Below, piece after piece: positions 25,659 to 35,257 of a DNA stretch of 64,000 nt; positions within the stretch are counted from its first letter, which is position 1, and every line of letters starts with the position of its first letter. The notes beneath the pieces were generated by a model, which did not search any database, was not told the origin of the DNA, and saw only the letters and a list, made by a program, of their open reading frames with translations. The stretch spans positions 1-64,000 of the forward strand of contig NZ_BMWZ01000010.1 of assembly GCF_014651495.1 (NCBI RefSeq), in the 5' to 3' direction. The stretch comes from Algibacter mikhailovii (GTDB lineage Bacteria > Bacteroidota > Bacteroidia > Flavobacteriales > Flavobacteriaceae). A program made the translations under genes and the position numbers.

Positions 25659-28175
25659 TTACACCCAAGGTTCTGGCATTTTTTGATCTCTCATTGGCAC
25701 AAAGACTAAGTTTTCATCTTCGTCTTCACTATTTATAAAATGATTGAAACGTTTCATCATTTCCGGATTGTTAACCGCTTGAGTCCACTCACATTCAAAC
25801 TTGTTTACTAGTGTTTGCATTTCCTTTTCAAGATCTTCTGCAATCCCTAATTTATCTTCAATAATAACTTCTTTCAAATAATCTAGACCACCTTCTAATC
25901 GTTCTTGCCATGCAGCAGTACGTTGTAATGGCTTGGCAGTACGCATGTAAAACATGAGGTATCTATCAAGATATTTTATGACTGTTTCATTATCAATTTG
26001 CTCAGCGAACAACTCGGCGTGACGTGGATTTGCACCTCCATTTCCACCTACATATAAATTCCATCCGCCTTCAACAGCTATTAATCCGAAATCTTTTCCT
26101 CTAGCCTCTGCACATTCACGAATACATCCCGAAACGCCACCTTTAATTTTATGCGGTGCACGAATACCACGATAACGGTTTTCTAATTCGATACCAAAAC
26201 TAACGCTTTCATCCATACCGTATCGACACCATGTTGATCCCACACAGGTTTTAACCGTTCTTAAAGACTTGCCATAAGCATGTCCGCTTTCAAAGCCATG
26301 ACTTATTAATTCTTTCCAAATTAGAGGCAATTGGTTAAGCGTGGCACCAAATAAATCAATACGAACACCACCAGTAATTTTAGTATATAAATCGTACTTT
26401 TTAGCTATTTCTCCAAGCGCTATTAACTTATCTGGAGTAATCTCCCCCCCTGGCACTCTTGGTACTACAGAGTAAGTTCCATTACGTTGAATATTAGCAA
26501 GGAATCTATCATTAGAATCTTGGATGGCATATTCTTCATTTGCTGTATCGGCATGAATACTTGCCATTAATGAAGCGATTAGCGGTTTACATAATTCACA
26601 GCCATGTCCACCATTTCCGTGATTATCCAATACTTCATTAAACTTCTTATACCCTTTAACCTGAATTATTTTATATAAATCTTGTCTGTTTAAATCAAAG
26701 TGTTCACAAACAGAATCCTTAACCTCAATACCTAAAGACTTAAGTGTTGCATTGGTTAAATCTGCTACCATAGGTTTACAACCCCCACAGCCAGTACCTG
26801 CTTTAGTACAACTCACTACACCTGCTAAATCTGTTGCTTCTCCATTTTCAATAACACCACAAATTTGTCCTTTAGTCACACTTTCACAAGAACATATTTG
26901 AGCTTCATCAGGTAAATCCATTACATCACCTAGTACAGCCCCACCTTCACTAGCAGGCAAAATTAATTGTGAAGGATCTTCTGGAATGGCCATAGCGTTT
27001 AAGTATACCTGATGTAGCATACTGTAATCGGATGCATCTCCAACTAGAATACCTCCTAATAATGTTTTACCATCAAGACTAACATTAATTCGTTTATATA
27101 AATGTTGTGTTTTATTTTCAAATATAATTGAATGCCCTTTTGAAGCAGGCATGAAAGGCTCTCCAAAACTTGCTACATCCACACCAATTAATTTTAATTT
27201 AGTTGACATATCAATATCAGCAGGCATTACAGCCTCAGTATTACCAATGATTTGCTCAACAGCCACCGCAGCCATATCATACCCAGGAGCTACTAATCCA
27301 TATATCATTTGATTATAAAGTGCTATCTCACCAATGGCGTAGATATTTTCGTCTGAGGTTTTCATGGTATTATCAACTACAATACCTCCACGAACTCCAA
27401 CTTCCAGACCACAAGCACGACCTAGTTCATCTCTTGGACGAATACCAGCTGACACGATTAGCATATCAACATCCAAAAAATCATCCTCGCCAAACTCCAT
27501 CCCCGTGATGGCTCCATCACCTAAAACTTGATTCGTAGCCTTACTTAAATGGATGTTTAGACCTATCGATTCTAATTTCAATTTTAAAACTTGAGAACTT
27601 CTAGAATCCAATTGTCTTGGCATTAACTTGGGTGCAAACTCCACTATATGTGGTTCTAACCCCATATCCATTACGGCTTTACCTGCTTCTAAACCTAATA
27701 ACCCACCACCAAGAACAGCAGCTCTTGCGTCAGGTTTTTCAGCCTTTAGTTTAGCAGCATAAGCCAACATACCTTCTAAATCTTCAATGGTTCTATATAC
27801 AAATACGCCCTCTTTTTCAACACCTTTAATTGGCGGAACAAAAGGAGAAGAACCTGTAGCTAACACTAAATAGTCATATGAAAAATCACGGTCTCTTGCC
27901 GTCGTAATGGTTTTTGAAGTTCTATTGATGTCTGCAACGCGCTCCCCAGTAATTAAATCAATATTATTGTCGGCATACCATTCTGCGGTTGCCATCTCTA
28001 AAGCCTTTGCGTTTTGGCTTTCAAAAAACTCACTTAAATGCACTCTGTCATAAGCTGGTCTTGGTTCTTCACCAAAAACCGTTATTTTAAAGTCCTTACT
28101 CTCAGCCTTTTCAACAAATTTTTCACAAAATTTGTATCCAACCATTCCATTTCCAACTACAATAATATGTTGCAT
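25659..28175 (-). CDS. nirB: nitrite reductase large subunit (NADH, siroheme)
   Basis: An 838-residue protein reducing nitrite to ammonium with NADH in the cytoplasm. Domains in order: FAD-binding (VVGNGMVGYKFCEKF, 6-20); NAD-binding (AVLGGGLLGLEAG, 153-165); a BFD-like [2Fe-2S] domain with CSC (428-430) and CGGC (463-466); a sulfite/nitrite reductase ferredoxin-like half-domain; and the siroheme/[4Fe-4S] domain with CVGSTWC (644-650) and GCIREC (683-688). It leads the nirB-nirD operon. A promoter with palindromic elements lies just upstream. Confidence 0.97.
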   Translation of the reverse strand: MQHIIVVGNGMVGYKFCEKFVEKAESKDFKITVFGEEPRPAYDRVHLSEFFESQNAKALEMATAEWYADNNIDLITGERVADINRTSKTITTARDRDFSYDYLVLATGSSPFVPPIKGVEKEGVFVYRTIEDLEGMLAYAAKLKAEKPDARAAVLGGGLLGLEAGKAVMDMGLEPHIVEFAPKLMPRQLDSRSSQVLKLKLESIGLNIHLSKATNQVLGDGAITGMEFGEDDFLDVDMLIVSAGIRPRDELGRACGLEVGVRGGIVVDNTMKTSDENIYAIGEIALYNQMIYGLVAPGYDMAAVAVEQIIGNTEAVMPADIDMSTKLKLIGVDVASFGEPFMPASKGHSIIFENKTQHLYKRINVSLDGKTLLGGILVGDASDYSMLHQVYLNAMAIPEDPSQLILPASEGGAVLGDVMDLPDEAQICSCESVTKGQICGVIENGEATDLAGVVSCTKAGTGCGGCKPMVADLTNATLKSLGIEVKDSVCEHFDLNRQDLYKIIQVKGYKKFNEVLDNHGNGGHGCELCKPLIASLMASIHADTANEEYAIQDSNDRFLANIQRNGTYSVVPRVPGGEITPDKLIALGEIAKKYDLYTKITGGVRIDLFGATLNQLPLIWKELISHGFESGHAYGKSLRTVKTCVGSTWCRYGMDESVSFGIELENRYRGIRAPHKIKGGVSGCIRECAEARGKDFGLIAVEGGWNLYVGGNGGANPRHAELFAEQIDNETVIKYLDRYLMFYMRTAKPLQRTAAWQERLEGGLDYLKEVIIEDKLGIAEDLEKEMQTLVNKFECEWTQAVNNPEMMKRFNHFINSEDEDENLVFVPMRDQKMPEPWV

Positions 28176-28193
28176 AAATTACGTATTTGAAAA

Positions 28194-28251
28194 CAAAACT
28201 AAGTATTTTTACTTATTTTTATTCAATTAAAAGAAAGTATTTTACGTAAAA
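28194..28251 (-). promoter_or_regulatory. nirB promoter with palindromic candidate operators
   Basis: On the - strand, TAGTTTTG (28201 to 28194) is a -7 match, with TTG at 28226-28224 as a -33 element 22 bp away. Two dyads lie here: TAAGTA-N4-TACTTA (28200-28215), inside the promoter spacer, and TTTTACGTAAAA (28240-28251), centred about 58 bp upstream of the expected start. The TACTTAT half (28210-28216) fits the enterobacterial NarL heptamer form (TACYYMT), but the spacing differs from the classical 7-2-7 pair. Confidence 0.45.
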
Positions 28252-28333
28252 AGATGATTATTATCAAATTGATAAATTGGATTAAGAATAATTGATTATT
28301 ACTAAAATAAGGGGTTTAGATTTTACTGAAAAC

Positions 28334-30628
28334 TTAAATATTCTCAATAGTGATTATAACGCTCTTTGACGCGGGAGTCTTTGCTGTATGCGCAAAACTA
28401 TCTAAAGGTACTAGCACATTGGTTTCAGGAAAATAGGTGGCACAACAGTTTTTGGGTATATCAAAACCAACCACTTTAAATTTATTGGCTCTACGGATTA
28501 CACCTTTAAATTCAGATTTAAGATTAACGACATCATAGTCTTTTAAATTACGTAGTTTCATATCTTCCCTATTCATAAAAATGATTCGTCTTTCATTAAA
28601 AACACCTCTATATCGGTCATCTAAGCCATAAATAGTGGTATTAAATTGATCATGACTACGGATGGTCATCATAATTAATTCATCGCCTTTTAATTGCCAT
28701 TCCGGTAGTTTATTGATTGAAAAATTAGCACGTCCCGTTTTGGTTTTAAACGCCCTATTACGTGCCCCATTAGGCAAATAAAAACCAGATGGATTCTTAA
28801 TCTTCTTATTGTAATCCTTAAACCCATCAACAACCTCTGCAATATCATTTCGGACTAAATCATAATCATCTTGATACGCCAACCAATTAATTTTTGATCG
28901 TCCCCTTAATGTGGCATTTGCAATACCACAAACCACGGCCACTTCACTTATTAAGTCATTTGAACAGGGTTCTAAAACCCCTTTTGTAGAAGATACCACA
29001 CCCATAGAATTTTCTACACTTTGGGTTTGTACTCCGGTTTTTTGATAGTCCTTCTCCGCACGTCCTAAACATGGAAAAATGAGAGCCTCTTTACCCGTAA
29101 CAAGGTGAGAACGATTCAATTTAGTACTTACATGGACCGTAAGATTACAATTAGCCATAGCTTGCGAAGCATATGCAGTATCCGGAACAGCGGAAATAAA
29201 ATTCCCACCCATACCAAAAAACACTTTTACCTTATTCTCATACATCGCCTTAATAGCTTCTATTACCGAATACCCATGTTTTACTGTTGGCTTAAACCCG
29301 TATTTCGCTTCAATTTTATCTAAAAACGCTTGTGGCGCAGCTTCCCAAATACCAACAGTTCTATCGCCCTGAACATTGGAATGCCCGCGAACAGGACACG
29401 TTCCTGCCCCTTCTTTACCTATACTGCCTTTCAATAATAGTAAATTAACCAACTCTCGAATATTATCCACTGCATTTTCGTGCTGGGTTAAGCCCATGGC
29501 CCAACAAATAATGATATTATCATTATTCAGAATTAATTCAAATGCCTTATCAAATACATCTTTTGATACCCCAGAGGCTTTTAAACACGCTTCAAAATTA
29601 TAGGTTTTTATATCTGAAATAAAATCATCATAACCATTGGTGTACGTTTCAATAAAAGCCTTATCAAAAACATTACCCTGCTCCTCTTCTTTAGCCAAAA
29701 GTTTTAATAATATGGCTTTGAAAAAAGCGACGTCACCATTTATAGTGACAGGCACAAAAACATCGGAAAGCTTGGTTCCTCCAGTAAGCATTTTAATTGG
29801 ATTTTGTGGATCCGTAAATTTCATTAAACCCGCCTCTGGCAATGGATTAATTGCAATTATTTTACCGCCATTCTTTTTAGTTTTCTCTAAAGCAGATAAC
29901 ATCCTGGGATGATTAGTTGCTGGATTTTGCCCAACAACCATGACCAAATCTGCTTTGTATAAGTCCTTTAAAGTAACAGAGCCTTTGCCAATACCTAAGG
30001 TTTCAGAAAGCGCACTTCCACTGGCCTCATGGCACATATTAGAACAATCTGGTAAATTCGCAGTACCAAACTCTCGCACAAATAATTGGTATAAAAAAGC
30101 AGCTTCGTTTGTGGTTCTTCCAGAGGTATAAAATACCGCCTCATCTGGATGATCTAAAGCATTTAAATGCGCAGCCACCTTTTCAAAAGCCTTTTCCCAA
30201 GAAATAGGTTCGTAATTTGCACTACCCTCAGCTAAAAACATTGGTTCAGCTAGTCGACCCGATTTACCGATTTCAAAATCAGACCATTCCGATAAATCAT
30301 CGATCGTGTGTTTTGCGAAAAAGTCTCGGGTAATTAATTTGTTTTGCATTTCTTCGGCCATGGCTTTTAAACCATTTTCACAATACTCACCTAATACAGA
30401 GCGCTCATCATCTGGATCCGGCCATGCACAACCTGGACAATCAAAACCACCTTTTTGATTTAAATTAGTAGATATTTTAAAAATATTATTTGGCTTAATA
30501 TATTTAAAAGCATGGGAAGTTGCCGCAACTATTCCCCCCAATCCAGCCGAATTTGTTGGAGGTGTTTTTATTTTCAAATTATCGAGAGTTTCAGGTGTCA
30601 ACCCTTTGTCTATAGGTGATTTGCTCAT
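28334..30628 (-). CDS. FdhF/YdeP-family molybdopterin oxidoreductase
   Basis: A 764-residue molybdopterin protein matching E. coli YdeP along its length. The N-terminal GFDCPGCAWPDPDDERS...YCENG (Cys64, Cys67, Cys83) is followed by EAVFYTSGRTTNEAAFLYQLF, SNMCHEASG, GQNPATNHPRMLSAL, CPVRGHSNVQGDRTVG and the C-terminal SHDQFNTTIYGLDDRYRG. No Sec or Cys catalytic residue of formate dehydrogenase is evident, and the reaction of YdeP proteins is not established (YdeP is linked to acid resistance). A -7 element ends 4 bp before the ATG. The nirB gene begins 160 bp downstream. Confidence 0.9.
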   Translation of the reverse strand: MSKSPIDKGLTPETLDNLKIKTPPTNSAGLGGIVAATSHAFKYIKPNNIFKISTNLNQKGGFDCPGCAWPDPDDERSVLGEYCENGLKAMAEEMQNKLITRDFFAKHTIDDLSEWSDFEIGKSGRLAEPMFLAEGSANYEPISWEKAFEKVAAHLNALDHPDEAVFYTSGRTTNEAAFLYQLFVREFGTANLPDCSNMCHEASGSALSETLGIGKGSVTLKDLYKADLVMVVGQNPATNHPRMLSALEKTKKNGGKIIAINPLPEAGLMKFTDPQNPIKMLTGGTKLSDVFVPVTINGDVAFFKAILLKLLAKEEEQGNVFDKAFIETYTNGYDDFISDIKTYNFEACLKASGVSKDVFDKAFELILNNDNIIICWAMGLTQHENAVDNIRELVNLLLLKGSIGKEGAGTCPVRGHSNVQGDRTVGIWEAAPQAFLDKIEAKYGFKPTVKHGYSVIEAIKAMYENKVKVFFGMGGNFISAVPDTAYASQAMANCNLTVHVSTKLNRSHLVTGKEALIFPCLGRAEKDYQKTGVQTQSVENSMGVVSSTKGVLEPCSNDLISEVAVVCGIANATLRGRSKINWLAYQDDYDLVRNDIAEVVDGFKDYNKKIKNPSGFYLPNGARNRAFKTKTGRANFSINKLPEWQLKGDELIMMTIRSHDQFNTTIYGLDDRYRGVFNERRIIFMNREDMKLRNLKDYDVVNLKSEFKGVIRRANKFKVVGFDIPKNCCATYFPETNVLVPLDSFAHTAKTPASKSVIITIENI

Positions 30629-30632
30629 TCAC

Positions 30633-30640
30633 CAAATATA
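30633..30640 (-). promoter_or_regulatory. -7 promoter element abutting the YdeP-like start codon
   Basis: TATATTTG on the - strand (30640 to 30633) fits TAnnTTTG. Only 4 bases separate it from the ATG at 30628, so the message is probably leaderless. TACTTA (30646-30651) just upstream repeats a hexamer found in the nirB promoter. Confidence 0.4.
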
Positions 30641-30697
30641 GCAAATACTTAACTAAATTGAAGGAAAACATTAGCTTCACAAAAAACATAAAATCAA

Positions 30698-31336
30698 TTA
30701 AATGTTGTCCGTAGAAGAATTAGCAGCTCTCAATTGTTTTAAAACTCGCCTATAATCTTCTTTAGTATCGATGTCGATATTCTCGAAACCCGGGTTTAGC
30801 AGAATCAATTTTTCCTTTTGTTTTATTAACACGTCTTTAGCACCATTATCTCCATTTAAAAGCGCTAATTCAGAAAAGTAGCTACTATCAAATAATGCTG
30901 GCACCCCCATTTTATTGTTATCATATGAGGTCCCTATAATCATAGCCTCTCCATTTTTGAATCGGGCAAGCATGTTTTCTATATAAATTGGGGTTACAAA
31001 AGGTTGGTCGGCTAGAACAAATAAAACGCCTTCCATATTTTGTTTTGATTCTAAAATATGACTTACCGCACAGGCAATAGAACTACCCAGCCCCATATGC
31101 CAATTTGAATTAACAATGGCGGAGATGGAATCATCCTGAATACTATGGGCTACTGTTTCGCTATGTGCACCTAGAACGACAACAATGTCGGCTACTTTAA
31201 CTTCTTTTATCGTTTTTATAGCATGCCTAAGTAATGTTGATCCTCCCCAATCCAAGAGCTGTTTAGGCTTTCCCATTCGGCTAGAAGCGCCTGCCGCTAA
31301 AATAACTACTGCAATATTAGAGCTATGCTTAGTCAC
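30698..31336 (-). CDS. MocA/MobA-like nucleotidyltransferase
   Basis: A 212-residue NTP-transferase. The signature VILAAGASSRMGKPKQLLDW (11-30) binds the nucleotide and pterin phosphate, followed by VVLGAH, then LFVLADQPFVTP, then NGDNGAKDVL. The MocA group transfers CMP to molybdopterin for xanthine-dehydrogenase-type enzymes; MobA transfers GMP for DMSO-reductase types. Adjacency to XdhC (the genes abut) and to an isoquinoline-oxidoreductase-like enzyme favours MocA-like cofactor maturation, which is inference. Confidence 0.82.
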   Translation of the reverse strand: MTKHSSNIAVVILAAGASSRMGKPKQLLDWGGSTLLRHAIKTIKEVKVADIVVVLGAHSETVAHSIQDDSISAIVNSNWHMGLGSSIACAVSHILESKQNMEGVLFVLADQPFVTPIYIENMLARFKNGEAMIIGTSYDNNKMGVPALFDSSYFSELALLNGDNGAKDVLIKQKEKLILLNPGFENIDIDTKEDYRRVLKQLRAANSSTDNI

Positions 31337-32359
31337 TTATTGTATGGAATGAATACTTCCCTTCTTTTCATTGAGAGACATGGGGTGGCGTTTTCTTGTA
31401 AAAGCTAATATTTCTGACACAATGGAAACAGCAATTTCTTGGGGCGTTTCAGAACCTATATTAAGTCCGGCTGGGCCATGTACTTTTTCTAGGAACCTAT
31501 TGGAAATGTCTGGACAGTATTCTATAAATTGTGATAATAAATCCTCCCTTCTTTTACTAGGCCCTAGTAATCCTATGTAGCTAGGTGTTGTATCCTTCAG
31601 AGCGACCAAATAACGCAAATCATATGCAAAATTATGGGTCATTAACACCACAGCTGTATGTTCATCTATTTGTGACACATCAGCACTTTCCGGAGTTAAA
31701 GCATAGAAACTTTGAGTACCTGGAAAATCAGTAATAGACTTGTGTTCCTGAAGGCCTGCCATTATGGTTACTACCCACCCTGTGAGTGCCGCATATTGAC
31801 ATAGTTGAACAGCATCGTGCTCAGCACCAACAATAACTAACTTAAAACAAGGTGGCATCTCTTGTTCAAAGGATAATAATCCCATGACACGTTCCACCTT
31901 ATTATCTTTATTCAAAGGATACAAGTCACCACTTATTTCAACATAAGAGCCATAATCAATATTTGTCTTGTTATTCTTTTCAAAATAAGACTTGACCTGA
32001 AAAATTTCTCGTTTTTTAATACAATTAGAAAATTCAGAAACTAAAAGTTCATTCGGGTTAAAAAGCTCTATTAATATATATAACACACCTTCACAACCTA
32101 AACGGTACCGACCATCATAGGTCATTACCTTTGATTGACCCGTTTTAAAAACAGACTTAGAATGCAGCAATATCTCTTTTTCAACACAGCCTCCGCTTAC
32201 GGCTCCAATCATTTTGCCATTTTCAAGAATAAGCATTCTTACTCCAGGTCTGCGGTAAGAAGAACCATCTAAAGCAACAACTGAGGCCAAAACAGACTTA
32301 AGGCCTGTCGCATTTGCCTTTACCCCTTCTTCTACAATGTTTTTAAACTCGTGTGTCAT
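31337..32359 (-). CDS. xdhC: XdhC-family molybdenum-cofactor chaperone
   Basis: A 340-residue protein. The N-terminal XdhC/CoxI domain has SSYRRPGVRMLI (33-44) and GAVSGGCVEKEI (52-63). The C-terminal Rossmann-like domain has VIVGAEHDAVQLC, then VLMTHNFAYDLRYL, then YIGLLGPSKRREDLL and GSETPQEIAVSIVSEIL. XdhC binds and sulfurates the molybdenum cofactor and delivers it to xanthine-dehydrogenase-type enzymes. Its partner here is probably the IorAB-like enzyme just upstream, from which it is separated by a terminator at 32376-32402. Confidence 0.9.
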   Translation of the reverse strand: MTHEFKNIVEEGVKANATGLKSVLASVVALDGSSYRRPGVRMLILENGKMIGAVSGGCVEKEILLHSKSVFKTGQSKVMTYDGRYRLGCEGVLYILIELFNPNELLVSEFSNCIKKREIFQVKSYFEKNNKTNIDYGSYVEISGDLYPLNKDNKVERVMGLLSFEQEMPPCFKLVIVGAEHDAVQLCQYAALTGWVVTIMAGLQEHKSITDFPGTQSFYALTPESADVSQIDEHTAVVLMTHNFAYDLRYLVALKDTTPSYIGLLGPSKRREDLLSQFIEYCPDISNRFLEKVHGPAGLNIGSETPQEIAVSIVSEILAFTRKRHPMSLNEKKGSIHSIQ

Positions 32360-32375
32360 ATGCTAAAACTACCAA

Positions 32376-32402
32376 AAAAGCCTTTTAAAGAAAGGCTTCT
32401 TT
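32376..32402 (-). terminator. terminator between the IorB-like and XdhC genes
   Basis: AAGCCTTT (32378-32385) pairs perfectly with AAAGGCTT (32391-32398) around a 5-nt loop. On the - strand the stem is followed by TTTTTT. It ends the IorAB-like message 26 bp past its stop codon. XdhC therefore needs its own promoter or read-through. Confidence 0.7.
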
Positions 32403-32423
32403 TTATCATAAATCAATATTATT

Positions 32424-34643
32424 TTATCCTAATACCTTTTCTGAAACATTCATATTATTCATATAAGGTTGCTTTCTCAATCGCTTTCCTGTTGCTTTAT
32501 AAATGGCGTTTGCAACGGCAGCTCCTACGGGAGGTAAAGTGGGTTCTCCCAAACCAGTAGGATCAATATTACTTTCTATAAAATGCACATCTACCTTTGG
32601 GGTTTGCCCGATTCTGATGAGTTGAAACGTATTAAAATTATTAGACTGCGGGACACCATTATTAAAACCAAAATCAGAATACATAGCATGCCCTATGCCG
32701 TCTAAAACACCACCCTTTATTTGATTCATGGCACCAAGGGGATTTACTACTATACCACAATCTACAGCACAAGTGACCTTTACAACATTAGGCACACCAT
32801 TTTCCATAGTGATATCCGCAACTTCGGCAACGTGGGTATTATGACAATAATAAACAGATAATCCCTGATAAACACCTGGCTTGGTATTTCCCCAATTGGA
32901 TTTTTCAACAACTAATTTTAAAACGCCCTGTAAGCGTTCGGGGCTATATTCTATGTTCGGTTCTGGATTGTTCTTAGCTTTCTCAAGCAGGTCCATATGC
33001 AACCTCACACGATCTATTTTTAAAACCTCAGCAAGTTCATCAAAGAAACTTTGTTCTGCACTTGCCAAGAAATTGGTATAAGGGGCTCTCCAAGCTCCAG
33101 TTGTTATATTACTTTTATAGTTTGCAGAATCAACCTGATAATTTTCAATGGCTGCAGCCGGAAAAAAATTAGGTATTAGTCCATACATATTACCATTAAT
33201 ACATGCTTCTTTCAAATGATACCCCGTTAGTTTACCATCCTTAATGGAAGCTGCTATTTTATATTTGGTAGCAGGCCTGTAAACACCTGTAGTCATGTCA
33301 TGCGCTCTTGAAGAAACCATTTTTATAGGTTTTTTAACCGCATTAGAAATCTCCGCAGCTTCATACACAAAGTCCCCATAAAGTCGGCGTCCAAAACCAC
33401 CACCCATTCTAGTCATCTCAACATGAACATCCTCAATATCACGTTCTAGAAGTTCAGAAACAACTTTCTGAGCAGATGCCGGTGTTTGAATAGGGCCTAC
33501 CAAATGTACTTTTTCCGGTGTTACATTGGCATAGAAATTCATGGGCTCTAAACAGTTATGCGGTAAAAATGGTGCTTCATAAACACGTTCTAAAACAGCA
33601 TCTGCTTCAGCAAAAGCTTTATTTATATCACCATCTGAACGTCTTGTTTTTAAACTATCACCATCCAAGAGGTCAAATAAAACTTTATCGTGATCTTCTG
33701 TACTTTCTAGTTCTGATTCTATTTTCCAATGGGCCTTAATAGCCTTTAACCCCTTCATGGCATCCCAAGTGGTTTTTCCAATAACTACCACTTTATCAGA
33801 AGAACTCATTTGCATAGACCAATTCTTTTTACCACTATCATTATAGGCTCTTAATTTTTCACCTATGGTTATTACGTCCACCACCCCGGGTAAAATTCGG
33901 GCACCAGAATCATCAAAAGATTCCAAAACCTGACCAAAAGCAGGCGGCCTTAAAACTGCAGCATACAACATGCCTTCTGCCTTATAATCTAAACCATAAA
34001 GTGGTTTACCTGTTATAATTTTATCAATATCAACATTGCCTTTTCCTTGACCTATAATTTTAAAATCTTTAGGGTCTTTTAACGTAACATCCTCTGGAAC
34101 CTCAAGAACAGCAGCTTCTAATACCACATCGCCATAACCTAAAGTTTCACCTTTACTATTCGATATGACGCCCTCTTTAACAGTACATTCCGATGCTTCT
34201 ACCTGCCATCTTGCAGCAGCTGCATTGACCAACATTTGTTTAGCCGTAGCCCCCGTTTGGCGCAACGCTTCCCAACCATGGCGGATAGACTGACTCCCTC
34301 CAGCCATTTGTCTTGTATAATTTTTAGTATCTAAAGGGGCTTGAACTACATGAACATCACCCCAAGCTACCTCTAGCTCTTCGGCGATAATCATGGGCAT
34401 GGATGTTTTCACGCCTTGACCAATTTCTGGATTAGGCGAAAAAATGGTTACTTTTCCTTCTTCGGAAATTTTTATAAAGGCATTAAAGTCATTGTAGTTT
34501 AATTGACTTAAATCTATAGGAAGTTCTACTTCTGATTTACAGGCGTTAAATAAGTTAAACCCTATTATCATTCCACCACTAGCCAATGCAGATGACTTTA
34601 AGAAGGCTCTTCTACTGAATGTTGTTGTTTTTGAAGGTCTCAT
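32424..34643 (-). CDS. molybdopterin-binding subunit, IorB-like (isoquinoline 1-oxidoreductase beta type)
   Basis: A 739-residue enzyme subunit with a twin-arginine signal (SRRAFLKSSALASGG, residues 10-24), so the folded holoenzyme is exported. The aldehyde-oxidase/xanthine-dehydrogenase-type molybdopterin domains follow: NPEIGQGVKTSMPMIIAEELE, AGGSQSIRHGWEALR, MGGGFGRRLYGDF and GAWRAPYTNF. Such enzymes hydroxylate N-heterocycles or oxidise aldehydes. The 2Fe-2S subunit gene lies 21 bp upstream. No heme or FAD subunit is evident. The substrate is unknown. Confidence 0.9.
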   Translation of the reverse strand: MRPSKTTTFSRRAFLKSSALASGGMIIGFNLFNACKSEVELPIDLSQLNYNDFNAFIKISEEGKVTIFSPNPEIGQGVKTSMPMIIAEELEVAWGDVHVVQAPLDTKNYTRQMAGGSQSIRHGWEALRQTGATAKQMLVNAAAARWQVEASECTVKEGVISNSKGETLGYGDVVLEAAVLEVPEDVTLKDPKDFKIIGQGKGNVDIDKIITGKPLYGLDYKAEGMLYAAVLRPPAFGQVLESFDDSGARILPGVVDVITIGEKLRAYNDSGKKNWSMQMSSSDKVVVIGKTTWDAMKGLKAIKAHWKIESELESTEDHDKVLFDLLDGDSLKTRRSDGDINKAFAEADAVLERVYEAPFLPHNCLEPMNFYANVTPEKVHLVGPIQTPASAQKVVSELLERDIEDVHVEMTRMGGGFGRRLYGDFVYEAAEISNAVKKPIKMVSSRAHDMTTGVYRPATKYKIAASIKDGKLTGYHLKEACINGNMYGLIPNFFPAAAIENYQVDSANYKSNITTGAWRAPYTNFLASAEQSFFDELAEVLKIDRVRLHMDLLEKAKNNPEPNIEYSPERLQGVLKLVVEKSNWGNTKPGVYQGLSVYYCHNTHVAEVADITMENGVPNVVKVTCAVDCGIVVNPLGAMNQIKGGVLDGIGHAMYSDFGFNNGVPQSNNFNTFQLIRIGQTPKVDVHFIESNIDPTGLGEPTLPPVGAAVANAIYKATGKRLRKQPYMNNMNVSEKVLG

Positions 34644-34664
34644 TAGTTTTATTTTACAGGTTGA

Positions 34665-35126
34665 TTAACTTAAATTCTTAGACGCCACCTTAACAGCTTC
34701 TTCTATACTATTATAAGAAGCGCACCTGCAAATATTTCCGTGCATGGCGTTTCTAATCTGAGATTCTGTTGGTTCTGGATTTTTATCCAAAAAAGCGGCA
34801 GCAGTCATAATTTGTCCCGCCTGGCAATACCCGCATTGTGGAACATCTATGGCTTTCCATGCCTTTTGAACAGGATGATCTCCATGTTCAGAAAGTCCTT
34901 CTATAGTTGTAATATTCATACCTTCCGCTTGAGAAACCTGTACCAAACAGCTCCTCATCGCATTACCGTCTAAATGAATGGTACAAGCGCCACATTGGCC
35001 AATACCACATCCATATTTGGTACCTACTAGGTTTAAATGATCTCTTAACACCCACATTAGAGGCGTATCCATATCTGCCTCAACAGTATGGGTTTTGTTA
35101 TTAATTTTCAAATTGAATGTTGGCAT
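34665..35126 (-). CDS. [2Fe-2S] subunit, IorA-like
   Basis: A 153-residue ferredoxin-like subunit with two clusters. The plant-type N-terminal cluster uses Cys40, Cys45, Cys48 and Cys60 (CGIGQCGACTIHLDG). The C-terminal cluster uses Cys98, Cys101, Cys133 and Cys135 (CGYCQAGQIM, ICRCASYN). It transfers electrons from the molybdenum centre of the downstream subunit (21 bp away). It has no Tat signal of its own, so it would be exported with its partner. Confidence 0.93.
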   Translation of the reverse strand: MPTFNLKINNKTHTVEADMDTPLMWVLRDHLNLVGTKYGCGIGQCGACTIHLDGNAMRSCLVQVSQAEGMNITTIEGLSEHGDHPVQKAWKAIDVPQCGYCQAGQIMTAAAFLDKNPEPTESQIRNAMHGNICRCASYNSIEEAVKVASKNLS

Positions 35127-35257
35127 GATTATATTTAGGATAGTTTATTTAATGAATATGGTAAGGAAAGTACAAAAAAATTGAAGTTCAATTCCATAAT
35201 CTAATTTATTTTAACATTGTTTTAGTAAGTTAGAGGATGAAAATAAACTAACCATTT

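Noticed and set aside
27320-27508. Open frames on the opposite strand of nirB, ydeP-like, iorB-like and other large genes
   Set aside because: They run antisense to genes with strong domain evidence and have no recognisable domain or promoter.
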